Source: Spirochaetota bacterium (GTDB taxonomy: Bacteria; Spirochaetota; UBA4802; UBA5550). From it: DNA of 64,000 bases. Positions 51,920-60,028 of the stretch are shown here, in pieces; the stretch's first letter is position 1, and every line of letters begins with the position of its first letter. The stretch lies in the NCBI GenBank assembly GCA_016929135.1, contig JAFGJK010000034.1, forward strand, positions 17,458 to 81,457, given 5' to 3'. The notes beneath the pieces are model-generated. The model was given only the letters and a program-made list of their open reading frames with translations, was not told where the DNA came from and did no database searches. The position numbers were made by a program, and so were the translations under genes.

Positions 51920-52105
51920 CCCCCCCCATCCAGCGCCCGGAATAGAATAGGGCACCCGTGCATAGCGTGGCATCGATCATGGCCGTGAAGGTGTATCACC
52001 ACAATCCCTCAAGCTGCCATGAAGAAGGGTGCAAAGATGGACACCTCACACTTTCCACGGGGGGCTTAACGGCGGGGAATGTCTCAATCCACTGCACAAT
52101 TAGGT

Positions 52106-52134
52106 TTGACTTTTGAACTAACAGTCATTATAAT
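52106..52134 (+). promoter_or_regulatory. Near-consensus sigma-70 promoter
   Basis: TTGACT (52106-52111), a 17-nt spacer and a perfect TATAAT (52129-52134) lie 36 nt before the ATG of the exported protein gene at 52171. It is the best match to consensus that I noticed in the window, suggesting strong expression. The preceding gap from 51920 holds no gene. Confidence 0.85.
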
Positions 52135-52170
52135 GATGCGATAAACATACAGTCACACACGGAGGTTGAT

Positions 52171-52785
52171 ATGATTGACAGGATCATTTCAGGTGGTATG
52201 GTACGACGTTTACTTCAGTCAGGAGCCCTGGCAGCCGCGGCGGTTCTCCTCCCGCTCATGCTCCCGGCATCGGCAAGCGACCTCTCGGATGCCACCTCTT
52301 TGCGCGAAAAATGCGAAAAGGAGGTGAAGGTTGTGGAGATCGCCGTGAAAAACTTCGGTTCCGCGGCGGTACTGACTGACTTTCAGAAGGGGAATGAAAT
52401 CCTGCGGGGGGCGAAGATCATGATGGCCCAGTCGAAATTCGCCGAGGCGAAGAGGCAGTACAACGACTACCTGACGCTCCAGAACGGGATGTATAAAAAC
52501 CTGTCGGCCATCTACATCGAGCGGACCGATGCCATAAACAAGGAGGTGCCTGCCGACCTTGTGGACTTCATCGACAACGAGAAGGTGTGCGCATATTTCA
52601 AGCTGGCCAACCAGAACCTCGTGGACGCAAGGACCAGCATCACGCGGCAGTATTACAAACATGCCGTCGATCTGTGCAGGGACGCCAAGAGATACGCCCT
52701 TGGATCCTACAAGCTTGCCGGTAAGGCATTGCCGTCGAAATACGGCAAGGATATGGCGGATATTAACGGGAAAATTTCCGACTAG
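52171..52785 (+). CDS. Exported helical protein of unknown function
   Basis: The 204-aa protein has a signal peptide (LAAAAVLLPLMLPASA, cut before SDLSD) and an all-helical mature region with three Cys (EKCEKEVK, KVCAYFKL, DLCRDAKR) and tetratricopeptide-like amphipathic helices (FAEAKRQYNDYLTLQNGM, LANQNLVDARTSI). It has the general look of periplasmic helical-hairpin proteins; no family is recognised. The near-consensus promoter and GGAGG site at 7 nt suggest an abundant product. Confidence 0.7.
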   Translation: MIDRIISGGMVRRLLQSGALAAAAVLLPLMLPASASDLSDATSLREKCEKEVKVVEIAVKNFGSAAVLTDFQKGNEILRGAKIMMAQSKFAEAKRQYNDYLTLQNGMYKNLSAIYIERTDAINKEVPADLVDFIDNEKVCAYFKLANQNLVDARTSITRQYYKHAVDLCRDAKRYALGSYKLAGKALPSKYGKDMADINGKISD

Positions 52786-53103
52786 GTGCAAACGCTTGAC
52801 CCGCGCTGGTGCGGGGGCGGCGCACAGGATACTCGAATACCGCTGCATCAGCAGGAGGGGCGTCGTGAACGATACCTCCATCGGATCCGCGAGCCGCAGC
52901 CGGGCCGGTGCGAGGGGGACCATCCCACAGGATTCCCTGCGCCCCTCGCCGGTACGGGAAAACGCCGATTCCGGGACAGTGACGCATACCAGTACAGACA
53001 GGTACAGGGATGCTCATACACCATCACCCGCCGCGACACCCGGACCCGCGGTGAATGATAAAATGAATTGAAATTTCCTGCGGACGGGGGCATATGCGTA
53101 CCC
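52786..53103. other. Intergenic region before the Nudix gene
   Basis: These 318 nt carry no gene that I can support. It is GC-rich and has no clear terminator or promoter, except a weak GATAAAAT near 53055. Confidence 0.4.
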
Positions 53104-53667
53104 ATGTCGTTCAACAGAGAAACCGATCCGACAGTCCATTACAGGTTCTGTCCCCGATGCGCGTCGCCGGGAAGCTTCGATAACACGTCACATTCGTTTC
53201 GGTGTCCCGGCTGCGGCTTTCACTTCTATCTGAATTCCGCGGCTGCCGTCAGTGCGCTCATCTTCAACGGGAACGGCGAGCTGCTGGTCGTCACCAGGGG
53301 TGTGGACCCGTCCAGGGGGAAACTTGACCTGCCCGGCGGCTTCGTCGACCCGGGGGAGAGCCTTGAGGCCGCATTGCTTCGCGAGATAGGTGAAGAACTG
53401 CACCTCACGCCGGACTCCTGCAGGTACTATGCCTCGTTTGCGAACCGGTATCCCTTCACCGGAACCGTCGTTTACACGACGGATTGCGTGTTCAGATGCT
53501 CCGTGGCCGATTTCACGGGGATGATGCACGGCGATGATATCGCCGGGATAGAATTCATCAAGCTTGAGGAGATCGATATCGCCGCCTTCGCCTTCGAGTC
53601 GGTAAGGAACATTCTGAGCAGGCTGATCGATGAACGGAAGAATGTACGCCAGAGTATCGTACCCTGA
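53104..53667 (+). CDS. Zinc-ribbon Nudix hydrolase
   Basis: The 187-aa protein has an N-terminal four-cysteine zinc ribbon (FCPRC and FRCPGCGF, 20 residues apart), as in NADH-pyrophosphatase-like Nudix proteins. The Nudix domain follows, with the box GGFVDPGESLEAALLREIGE then EL (GX5EX7REUXEEXGU). It probably hydrolyses a nucleoside diphosphate derivative such as ADP-ribose, NADH or a nucleotide sugar; the substrate cannot be read from sequence. ATG 53104 lacks a Shine-Dalgarno, and a TTG at 53068 would add 12 residues. Confidence 0.88.
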   Translation: MSFNRETDPTVHYRFCPRCASPGSFDNTSHSFRCPGCGFHFYLNSAAAVSALIFNGNGELLVVTRGVDPSRGKLDLPGGFVDPGESLEAALLREIGEELHLTPDSCRYYASFANRYPFTGTVVYTTDCVFRCSVADFTGMMHGDDIAGIEFIKLEEIDIAAFAFESVRNILSRLIDERKNVRQSIVP

Positions 53668-53705
53668 CGGCAGGGCGCGTGCCCCTTGGAAGACCTGAGA
53701 CAGCC

Positions 53706-53776
53706 GCTGCCGTTGAAAACAGGGAGTGAAAGCCCATGCCGTTCGGAACAGCCCTGGATGTGGCGGCAGCTTTTTT
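53706..53776 (+). terminator. Long-range hairpin with T tract after the Nudix gene
   Basis: GCTGCCG (53706-53712) pairs with CGGCAGC (53764-53770), followed by T6. Between them CAGGG and CCCTG form an inner stem. The whole is a 65-nt branched structure ending as an intrinsic terminator: a terminator of the Nudix transcript or the 3' end of a small RNA. The rest of the gap to 54015 holds no gene that I can support. Confidence 0.5.
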
Positions 53777-54015
53777 ATTCACGAGACCACCGGCGCACCC
53801 CGATTGCTCACGCCATTGAAATATTCAGGAAACCGTGAGGAGGATCGGGTACAGGCACGCAGGAGTACCCCCGTATCTTTAAAACCTTTGACTCCTCTTT
53901 CATTCTCATCTCCCTTCACCGAAGGCCGAAGAGGGCAGAAACGGGCGGATGGTCCTGAAAGCCCGGGGCTCATGGGCCACGCCTATCCTCCCCTTGTATG
54001 CAAATCCTTGGGATC

Positions 54016-54708
54016 TCAGAAAGACAAGCTGATATTGAAGAGCGGGAAGAATGGGATCGTCCCTTCCCGGATGATGTTGATCAGCCCGATCTGTACGCCG
54101 GACATCCTTCGGGCGTAGTTGATGAGCCCGATCTGGACGCCCCTGATGCTGCCGGCGATATTAACGAGCCCGATCTGGGCACCACAGAAGGTCTCGGCAT
54201 CGTTGACAACGGCGGCGAACTGCAGCCCAACGGATGTACCGTAGAGGTCCATGGGGCCGTCGGAGAACATGTCGTTGCGGATCCTGTTCATCAGGCCGGC
54301 AATCTGTATGCCGCTCATTTCACCGTGAATCCGGTTGTAGAATCCCGCAAGCTGGATCCCACGCAGGACGCTCACGTTGTTCATGACGCCTGCCACCTGG
54401 ATTCCCCGGTTCACCGTGTAGGGGTGTATGAACAAACCGTCGAGATTGGCGAAGCCGCTCAGCTGCAGGCCGCTCATCTCCTCCCAGTAAGCGCTTATGA
54501 GACCGCAGACGTTGAGCCCGTAAACGGTCTCATTGAACGAAAAGATGACACCGATACTGAGCCCGTAAATATCATAATCGCTCGGTATGAGCTGAACCGG
54601 CTTCATCAACGACAGCTGGAAAGGAAAGACGTCCCTGCAGATCCCGTCGGAAGGGACACAGGGATGGACGAGAAGGACCAGGGCACAGCCTGCAATCATT
54701 TTCTTCAT
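54016..54708 (-). CDS. LA_2272-like surface repeat protein
   Basis: The 230-aa protein has a signal peptide (KKMIAGCALVLLVHP) and about ten copies of a short repeat of the form G-(I/V)-Q-(I/L)-(A/G) with Asn: RGIQVAGVMNNVSVLRGIQL, SGIQIAGLMNRIRND, RGVQIGLINYARRM, SGVQIGLINI. It ends in a phenylalanine (ISLSF). This is the pattern of the LA_2272 family known from Leptospira and other spirochaetes. The repeats probably build a beta-solenoid or barrel at the cell surface. It is not a lipoprotein by lipobox. It converges on the Nudix gene. Confidence 0.82.
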   Translation of the reverse strand: MKKMIAGCALVLLVHPCVPSDGICRDVFPFQLSLMKPVQLIPSDYDIYGLSIGVIFSFNETVYGLNVCGLISAYWEEMSGLQLSGFANLDGLFIHPYTVNRGIQVAGVMNNVSVLRGIQLAGFYNRIHGEMSGIQIAGLMNRIRNDMFSDGPMDLYGTSVGLQFAAVVNDAETFCGAQIGLVNIAGSIRGVQIGLINYARRMSGVQIGLINIIREGTIPFFPLFNISLSF

Positions 54709-54843
54709 TCCGCCCCCCCGGCGCGATGTCGAACTGATACAGGGAATCAGAAGACGGAGTCACGATGCCGCCGCTTTCTCACAACCATCGATACCTCGGT
54801 ATTCGGCCACCAGAATGGATGAATGTCAACAACAATCGCGTCC

Positions 54844-56625
54844 CTACTTCACGATCGTCTCCCACCCCCTCCTGTTAATGTTGATATAGATTGCAGCGCC
54901 GAGTGCACATCCCGCGGCCAGGAACGCTGTCCCGACGGCTACGCCACCCAGGATGATCTTCCCGAGCCCGAAGAGAAAGGCGTAGATCATGGCGACCCCG
55001 AGAAGCCAGTTCAACAGGTTGAAGACCCCGTCACGCTGCGGCGTCACGTCCGTCGCCTCGCGAGCCACCGGGCCCCAGAGGGCCGGGTTCGGCCGCACCT
55101 TCCGGTAAAAGGACAGGAGCACCTCGCGGGGCTCCGGCTTCGTTGCCAATGTGACCGAGAGCCATACGGCGGTGGTGATCCCCACGGTGATCAGGAGCAG
55201 CCAGGCGAAATCCTGCGGATTCTTCTCATCGAGATGAAACCCGAACTGCAGCACCAGGGAGGTGACGAAGGCCGCCGACATCGCCGAGATCTCGCTCCAG
55301 GCATTGATGCGCCACCAGAACCATCGAAGGATATAGACAAGCCCCGTGCCGGCGCCCAGGGCCATCAGGACCTTCCATGCGTCCACGATGGAATCCATGA
55401 AAAAGGTGACAACGATGGAGATGAGCATCAGCAGCACCGTCATTCCCTGCGAGACGATAACGTAATGCCGCTCCTCCCTCCCCCTCGCCATGAAGCGCCG
55501 GTAGACGTCGTTGACGATGTAGCTTGCGCCCCAGTTCAGCTGCGTCCCGATGGTGGACATGTAGGCTGCCGCAAAGGCGGCGAGCATTACTCCCCGCAGA
55601 TAGGCCGGGAGGTCCGACACCAGTATCCTGATATACCCCGATTCCGGATCTTGCAGGAACTGCGGATCGTTGTGGAACCGCACCACCGCCACGAGGGCCA
55701 CAACGATCCATGGCCAGGGGCGCAGGGCGTAGTGCGCGATGTTGAACCAGAGCACCGCCAGGATCGAATGCTTCTCATCCCTGGCGGAGAAAATCCTCTG
55801 GGCGATGTATCCGCCGCCCCCCGGCTCGGCGCCGGGATACCAGGAGGCCCACCAGTTCACCGCGATAAAGACGAAGAAGGTGATCATGGGCATCCAGACC
55901 GATCCTACTTCAGGCACCAGTGAGAGGATGGAGCTCGACGAGCTCCTTGATGCGTCGATCTCATGAAGGCGCGTGATCAGCGAATCCATCCCCCCGCTGG
56001 CGCTGACCGCGAAGACGGCCAGGATGATCACCATCCCCATCTTCAGCACGAACTGAAAGAGGTCGGTCCAGAGAACGCCCCAGAGGCCGGACATGACGGA
56101 TATCGAAGCCGTGACCAGCATCATCCCCAAGGCGATGGCCAGCGCCTCAACCTTGCTCACGCCCAGTACATTCGTCAGGATCTTCACCATGGCAAGGTTG
56201 ACCCATCCCATGATGATGACATTGATGGGAATGCCGAGGTAGAGTGCCCTGAACCCCCGCAGGAAGGTCGCCGGCCTGCCGCTGTACCTGATCTCGGCAA
56301 ACTCCACATCGGTGAGAACGCCGGCCCGCCGCCAGAGCCTGGCGTAGAAAAAGACCGTCAGCATCCCGCTGAAGACCATGTTCCACCAGATCCAGTTCCC
56401 CGCGATCCCGTTCCTCGCCACCAGGCCTGTCACCACCAGGGGAGTGTCCGCAGCGAAGGTCGTGGCCACCATTGACGTCCCTGCCAGCCACCAGGCGGCG
56501 TTCCTGCCGGAGACGAAATAATCGCTGACGCTCTTGGTGGCCCTCTTTCTCAGAACCAGGGCTATGCTAACGTTGAAGGCGAAGTAAAGGGCGATCACCG
56601 CGGCGTCGATATAGTTCAGCTGCAT
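54844..56625 (-). CDS. Sodium:solute symporter (SSS family)
   Basis: The 593-aa protein has about 13-14 helices. Family features are the N-terminal DYFVSGRNAAWWLAGTSMVA and TFAADTPL (sodium and substrate site in helix 1), NWIWWNMVFSGMLTVFFYARL, FAEIRYSGRPATFLRGFRAL and AAFAAAYMSTIGTQLNWGAS (helix 8, Na+ site Ser/Thr). A long C-terminal domain follows. It is the last gene of the sugar operon after the GH3 gene, so the substrate is probably a sugar or glycoside. Related SSS proteins with a Trp-rich helix pair carry sugars such as xylose, galactose or sialic acid. Confidence 0.9.
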   Translation of the reverse strand: MQLNYIDAAVIALYFAFNVSIALVLRKRATKSVSDYFVSGRNAAWWLAGTSMVATTFAADTPLVVTGLVARNGIAGNWIWWNMVFSGMLTVFFYARLWRRAGVLTDVEFAEIRYSGRPATFLRGFRALYLGIPINVIIMGWVNLAMVKILTNVLGVSKVEALAIALGMMLVTASISVMSGLWGVLWTDLFQFVLKMGMVIILAVFAVSASGGMDSLITRLHEIDASRSSSSSILSLVPEVGSVWMPMITFFVFIAVNWWASWYPGAEPGGGGYIAQRIFSARDEKHSILAVLWFNIAHYALRPWPWIVVALVAVVRFHNDPQFLQDPESGYIRILVSDLPAYLRGVMLAAFAAAYMSTIGTQLNWGASYIVNDVYRRFMARGREERHYVIVSQGMTVLLMLISIVVTFFMDSIVDAWKVLMALGAGTGLVYILRWFWWRINAWSEISAMSAAFVTSLVLQFGFHLDEKNPQDFAWLLLITVGITTAVWLSVTLATKPEPREVLLSFYRKVRPNPALWGPVAREATDVTPQRDGVFNLLNWLLGVAMIYAFLFGLGKIILGGVAVGTAFLAAGCALGAAIYININRRGWETIVK

Positions 56626-56846
56626 ACTGCCACCTCTCGTGAACGGGGGATCGTCACGGGTGCATCCTATCGGGAGATCCCGTAACAGCGGCTGTGAAAG
56701 CCGTATTCCGCCGTATCACCGGCATTTTGTCAATTACAATGCCTTCCGCTTCGACAGTCGTTGCTGCGGAATTTTACCGCGTCATCCCCTCGCGGCGGCG
56801 CTGAGAGCTCCCCGTATACGGCCCGCCGGAGGGTAGTACGGCTCCC

Positions 56847-58838
56847 CTAGGCAACGGAGAGGGTGCAGGAGAGGGGCAGGTTCCGGGAAGAGCCTCCTGC
56901 CTCCACCAAATACCCGCCGGGCTCAATCTCCCAGAGGCCCGCGTCCACATTGTACGCCGCCAGATCTGCGGCGCGCACCGTGAAACTGAGCTCTCTCTTC
57001 TCGCCGGGACCGGCCGAAATCCGCCGGAACCCCCTGAGCTCCCGCACCGCCCTGTTGCCTGCGCCGGGGACGCCGCGGCCGATATAGAGCTGCACCACCT
57101 CGTCGCCCGGAACCTCACCGACGTTTTTCACCACCACCCGTACATCGGCAATGCCCTCGCGGGTAATCGTATCCCTGTCGAGGGATATCTTCAAGTACTC
57201 GAAGGTGCTGTAGCCCAGGCCGAACCCGAAGGGGTAGGCGGGTGCAAGACCGCAGCGGTCGTAGTAGCGGTAATCGTGCCAGGAGTCGTAGGCAACCCGG
57301 TCGGAAACGGTGTCCAGCGGCGGCAGCTGCGAGGTTGACCGAGGAACGGAGACCGGGAGCCTCCCGCCGGGGTTGACGTCGCCGAAAAGCACCTCCGCCA
57401 GTGCACGCCCCCCCATCATGCCAGGGTACCAGGCCATGAGCAGGGCGGCGACATCGCCGACCCAGGAATCGACGCAGACCGCCCCGCCGGATTCGATCAC
57501 GACGACGCAGTTCCCGTTGATCCTCGCTGTCTCCCGAATTAACCGCTCTTCCTTTTCCGGGAGCTCCAGCACCGTGCGGTCCCCGCCGCCGAAGGGGAAG
57601 ATGCGCTCACCCTCGAGGCGACGGAACCCCCGGGAGAGAGACACCACCACGATTGCGGCATCGGCCCCTCTGGCGGCCCTGGCACTTTTCCCGTACACCA
57701 CCCGAAGCGATTCGCCGGCAAGCTCGCGTATCCCCTGCAGTGGTGTGACGGCGAAGGGGGGCTTCACCGCCGAGCTGGCCACATCCCCCAGCGCCGTGAT
57801 GGCCGCGTCCCTCCCGATCACGGCAATGGTCCCGAGCCTCCCCCGTTTCAGCGGGAGGATCCCATTGTTTTTCAGCAGGACGATGCTCTTCCGCGCCGAC
57901 TCCAGGGCCAGGGCGATATGATCGTCACAGGCGACGTATTTTTTCGGCTCGGGCCTGAACTCTTCGAACATTCCGAATTTCATGAGCTGGCGGATGATGC
58001 GACGGACGGACTCGTCCAGCATCGCCTCCGTGATCTCCCCGGACTTCAGCGCCTTCCGGATCTTCCGTTTCGTAAAAAAGCGCGACAGGGGCATCTCGAT
58101 GTCAAGCCCCCCCCTGATGGAGGGGGCCGTGCTGCGGCACCCGAAAAACCAGTCGGAGATAACGAACCCCTGGAATCCCCATTCCCTTTTTAAAATGTCG
58201 TTCAGGAGATGCCCGTTCTCGCCGCAGTAGACGCCGTTCACCCTGTTGTAGGCGCTCATCACGGCCGCCGCCCCTGCGTCGACGCATGCCCGGAAGTGCG
58301 GCAGGTACACCTCCCGAAGCGGTTTCTCTTCGATATCCACGCTCACCCTGAACCTGGTGTTCTCGATGCTGTTGCAGGCGAAGTGCTTCACCACCGGCAT
58401 CACGCTCCCCTTCAACCCACGCACATGGGCGGTCCCCATGGTGGCCATGTGGAAGGTATCGGCCCCGAAGGTCTCCTGCGAGCGCCCCCACCCCGGGTGC
58501 CTGATGATGTTGATGCAGGTGGATCCGGTGGCGTTGGCACCCTGATGCCGCGCCTCCAGACCCATGGCGGCCCCCACCCGCTCCTCCAGGGCCGGGTCGA
58601 ATGAGGCGCCCCGGGCGATCGCAACGGGAAAGCAGGTGGAGCGGCCCACGTTTATCCCCTTGGGGCCGTCAGTGAACCTGAAGGCCGGGATCCCCAGGCG
58701 CCGGCATCCCCTGTTCCCGAAGGTCCAGAGCCGGTAGGTGAAGGGCGTGGCGGTATGCCAGCCCTTTCTGCCGTGCATCATGTCGATCTTTTCGTCGAGT
58801 GTCAATCCCGACAGGAGTTCATCGATTTTCGCTTCCAT
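56847..58838 (-). CDS. GH3-family beta-glycosidase
   Basis: The 663-aa protein has the three GH3 parts. The TIM-barrel domain (1-300) carries RFTDGPKGIN, KHFACNSIEN and the nucleophile Asp in GFVISDWFFG near residue 230. The alpha/beta sandwich has LLKNNGILPLKR and SWVGDVAALLMAWYPGMMGG. The C-terminal fibronectin III-like domain has VVKNVGEVPGDEVVQLY. There is no signal peptide, so it cleaves imported oligosaccharides in the cytoplasm. Beta-xylosidase or beta-glucosidase activity is likely given the xylose-type neighbours. The ATG at 58838 has GGAGG 5 nt upstream; an in-frame GTG at 58850 lies inside that site. Confidence 0.92.
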   Translation of the reverse strand: MEAKIDELLSGLTLDEKIDMMHGRKGWHTATPFTYRLWTFGNRGCRRLGIPAFRFTDGPKGINVGRSTCFPVAIARGASFDPALEERVGAAMGLEARHQGANATGSTCINIIRHPGWGRSQETFGADTFHMATMGTAHVRGLKGSVMPVVKHFACNSIENTRFRVSVDIEEKPLREVYLPHFRACVDAGAAAVMSAYNRVNGVYCGENGHLLNDILKREWGFQGFVISDWFFGCRSTAPSIRGGLDIEMPLSRFFTKRKIRKALKSGEITEAMLDESVRRIIRQLMKFGMFEEFRPEPKKYVACDDHIALALESARKSIVLLKNNGILPLKRGRLGTIAVIGRDAAITALGDVASSAVKPPFAVTPLQGIRELAGESLRVVYGKSARAARGADAAIVVVSLSRGFRRLEGERIFPFGGGDRTVLELPEKEERLIRETARINGNCVVVIESGGAVCVDSWVGDVAALLMAWYPGMMGGRALAEVLFGDVNPGGRLPVSVPRSTSQLPPLDTVSDRVAYDSWHDYRYYDRCGLAPAYPFGFGLGYSTFEYLKISLDRDTITREGIADVRVVVKNVGEVPGDEVVQLYIGRGVPGAGNRAVRELRGFRRISAGPGEKRELSFTVRAADLAAYNVDAGLWEIEPGGYLVEAGGSSRNLPLSCTLSVA

Positions 58839-58908
58839 CGTCTCCTCCACGTTCTGTATTCTCAGGCCAATGGTGACTGCTCCTCCACTGCTCCGCCGGT
58901 GTGGCTTA

Positions 58909-60027
58909 TCACCTGCCCGGCTTCATGGATTCCAGGAGGATCATCTCCATCTCCCCGCGGTGCCGATCCGGCTCCAGGTAGCATTCGATGATCCGCTCGT
59001 GCGGCAGTGCCTCGATCCGTTCGTTCATGATCGAGAGCGCCCTGCTGTTGATCGCCACCGCCTTCTCCACCGGCATCCGCTCCGGGTTGATGTCGATGCC
59101 GAAATACTCGGCGTAGCCTGCCATCTTGAGGGCGTAGAGGACCGCCTCGGTCTGCTGCCACTCCACCACACCCACGTTCAGGTCCTGGTCATAGTTACCC
59201 ATGGGCTGGCTGTTGACGTGGATGTGGGCGAGCCTCCCCTCCATGGCGGTGAGGGCATAGGCGGCCGGTGCATCCTCGAATCCCATGCGGACGTGGCCGA
59301 TCTCCGGATTCAGTGCCACCAGGGAGTGCCCCTCCCCCAGCAGCCGGCGGTTCTCGGGATTTTTCAGCCGCCCCTCTACCCGCATGGACGCCAAGATCCC
59401 CTCCGCCGTCGTGCGGTAGATGTTGTTCGGCGCCGGCTCGTAGGGCTTCGGTTCGATGGCGATCCTCACCCCCGGCACCTCGTCCATGGCCGCGGCCATG
59501 GACTCCTCGAAGGCGCTCCACATCCAGTGGAAATTGGTACCCAGTGAATAGGTGTAGCCGTCGATACCCGGCCAGGATATGGCACAGTTCGCCCCAGCCT
59601 CACTCACCAGCCTCAATCCCTCCACGGCGATACGAATCGCCCTGTCCCGGACCGCGGGATTCGGATTCGAAAGCGACCCGAATTCAAATCCTCGTTCGTA
59701 AAAATGCGAGAAGGGGACGCCCACAAGGCGAATGCCGCAGCGCCGTTCCAGGTCCCGGTACAGATGGAGGTTGTCGAAATTTACCTCCGCAGGGTAGTGG
59801 GCCTCGATGCCGGATACGCCGTATTCCGCCAGCCCCTCGGCCATCTCCAGCCGCTGTTTGATGGATTTGGGCTCCACATAGGCTTCGTGAAACCTGCCGC
59901 CCCCGGGCGTGAAGTACCATATGCCGACGGAGAGCTTGAGGTCCAGCCTGAAGGATCTCATGTGTTCCGCCAGCTCTTTCCTCGATCTCAGTATCCTCTG
60001 ATACCGCAGGTCTCTCAGCGTGTACAT
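58909..60027 (-). CDS. Xylose-isomerase-like TIM-barrel protein
   Basis: The 372-aa protein has a single TIM barrel of the xylose isomerase-like superfamily. Metal-ligand-type residues lie in VSGIEAHYPAEVNFDN, IAIEPKPYEPAPNN, LVALNPEIGHVRMG and YFGIDINPERM. It lies between an FGGY kinase and a GH3 glycosidase in an operon, so it is a likely pentose or related sugar isomerase. The fold also serves epimerases, so xylose is only the simplest reading. The start ATG 60027 is 1 nt after the kinase stop, with AGGAGTGG as ribosome binding site. Confidence 0.85.
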   Translation of the reverse strand: MYTLRDLRYQRILRSRKELAEHMRSFRLDLKLSVGIWYFTPGGGRFHEAYVEPKSIKQRLEMAEGLAEYGVSGIEAHYPAEVNFDNLHLYRDLERRCGIRLVGVPFSHFYERGFEFGSLSNPNPAVRDRAIRIAVEGLRLVSEAGANCAISWPGIDGYTYSLGTNFHWMWSAFEESMAAAMDEVPGVRIAIEPKPYEPAPNNIYRTTAEGILASMRVEGRLKNPENRRLLGEGHSLVALNPEIGHVRMGFEDAPAAYALTAMEGRLAHIHVNSQPMGNYDQDLNVGVVEWQQTEAVLYALKMAGYAEYFGIDINPERMPVEKAVAINSRALSIMNERIEALPHERIIECYLEPDRHRGEMEMILLESMKPGR

Positions 60028-60028
60028 A

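Noticed and set aside
50905..51945. 346-aa plus-strand frame over the SGNH hydrolase
   Set aside because: It is a frame shadow; the real gene in the other frame has a signal anchor and all four SGNH blocks.
53726..54118. 130-aa plus-strand frame between Nudix and the surface-repeat gene
   Set aside because: No ribosome binding site, low-complexity translation, and overlap with the real minus-strand gene.
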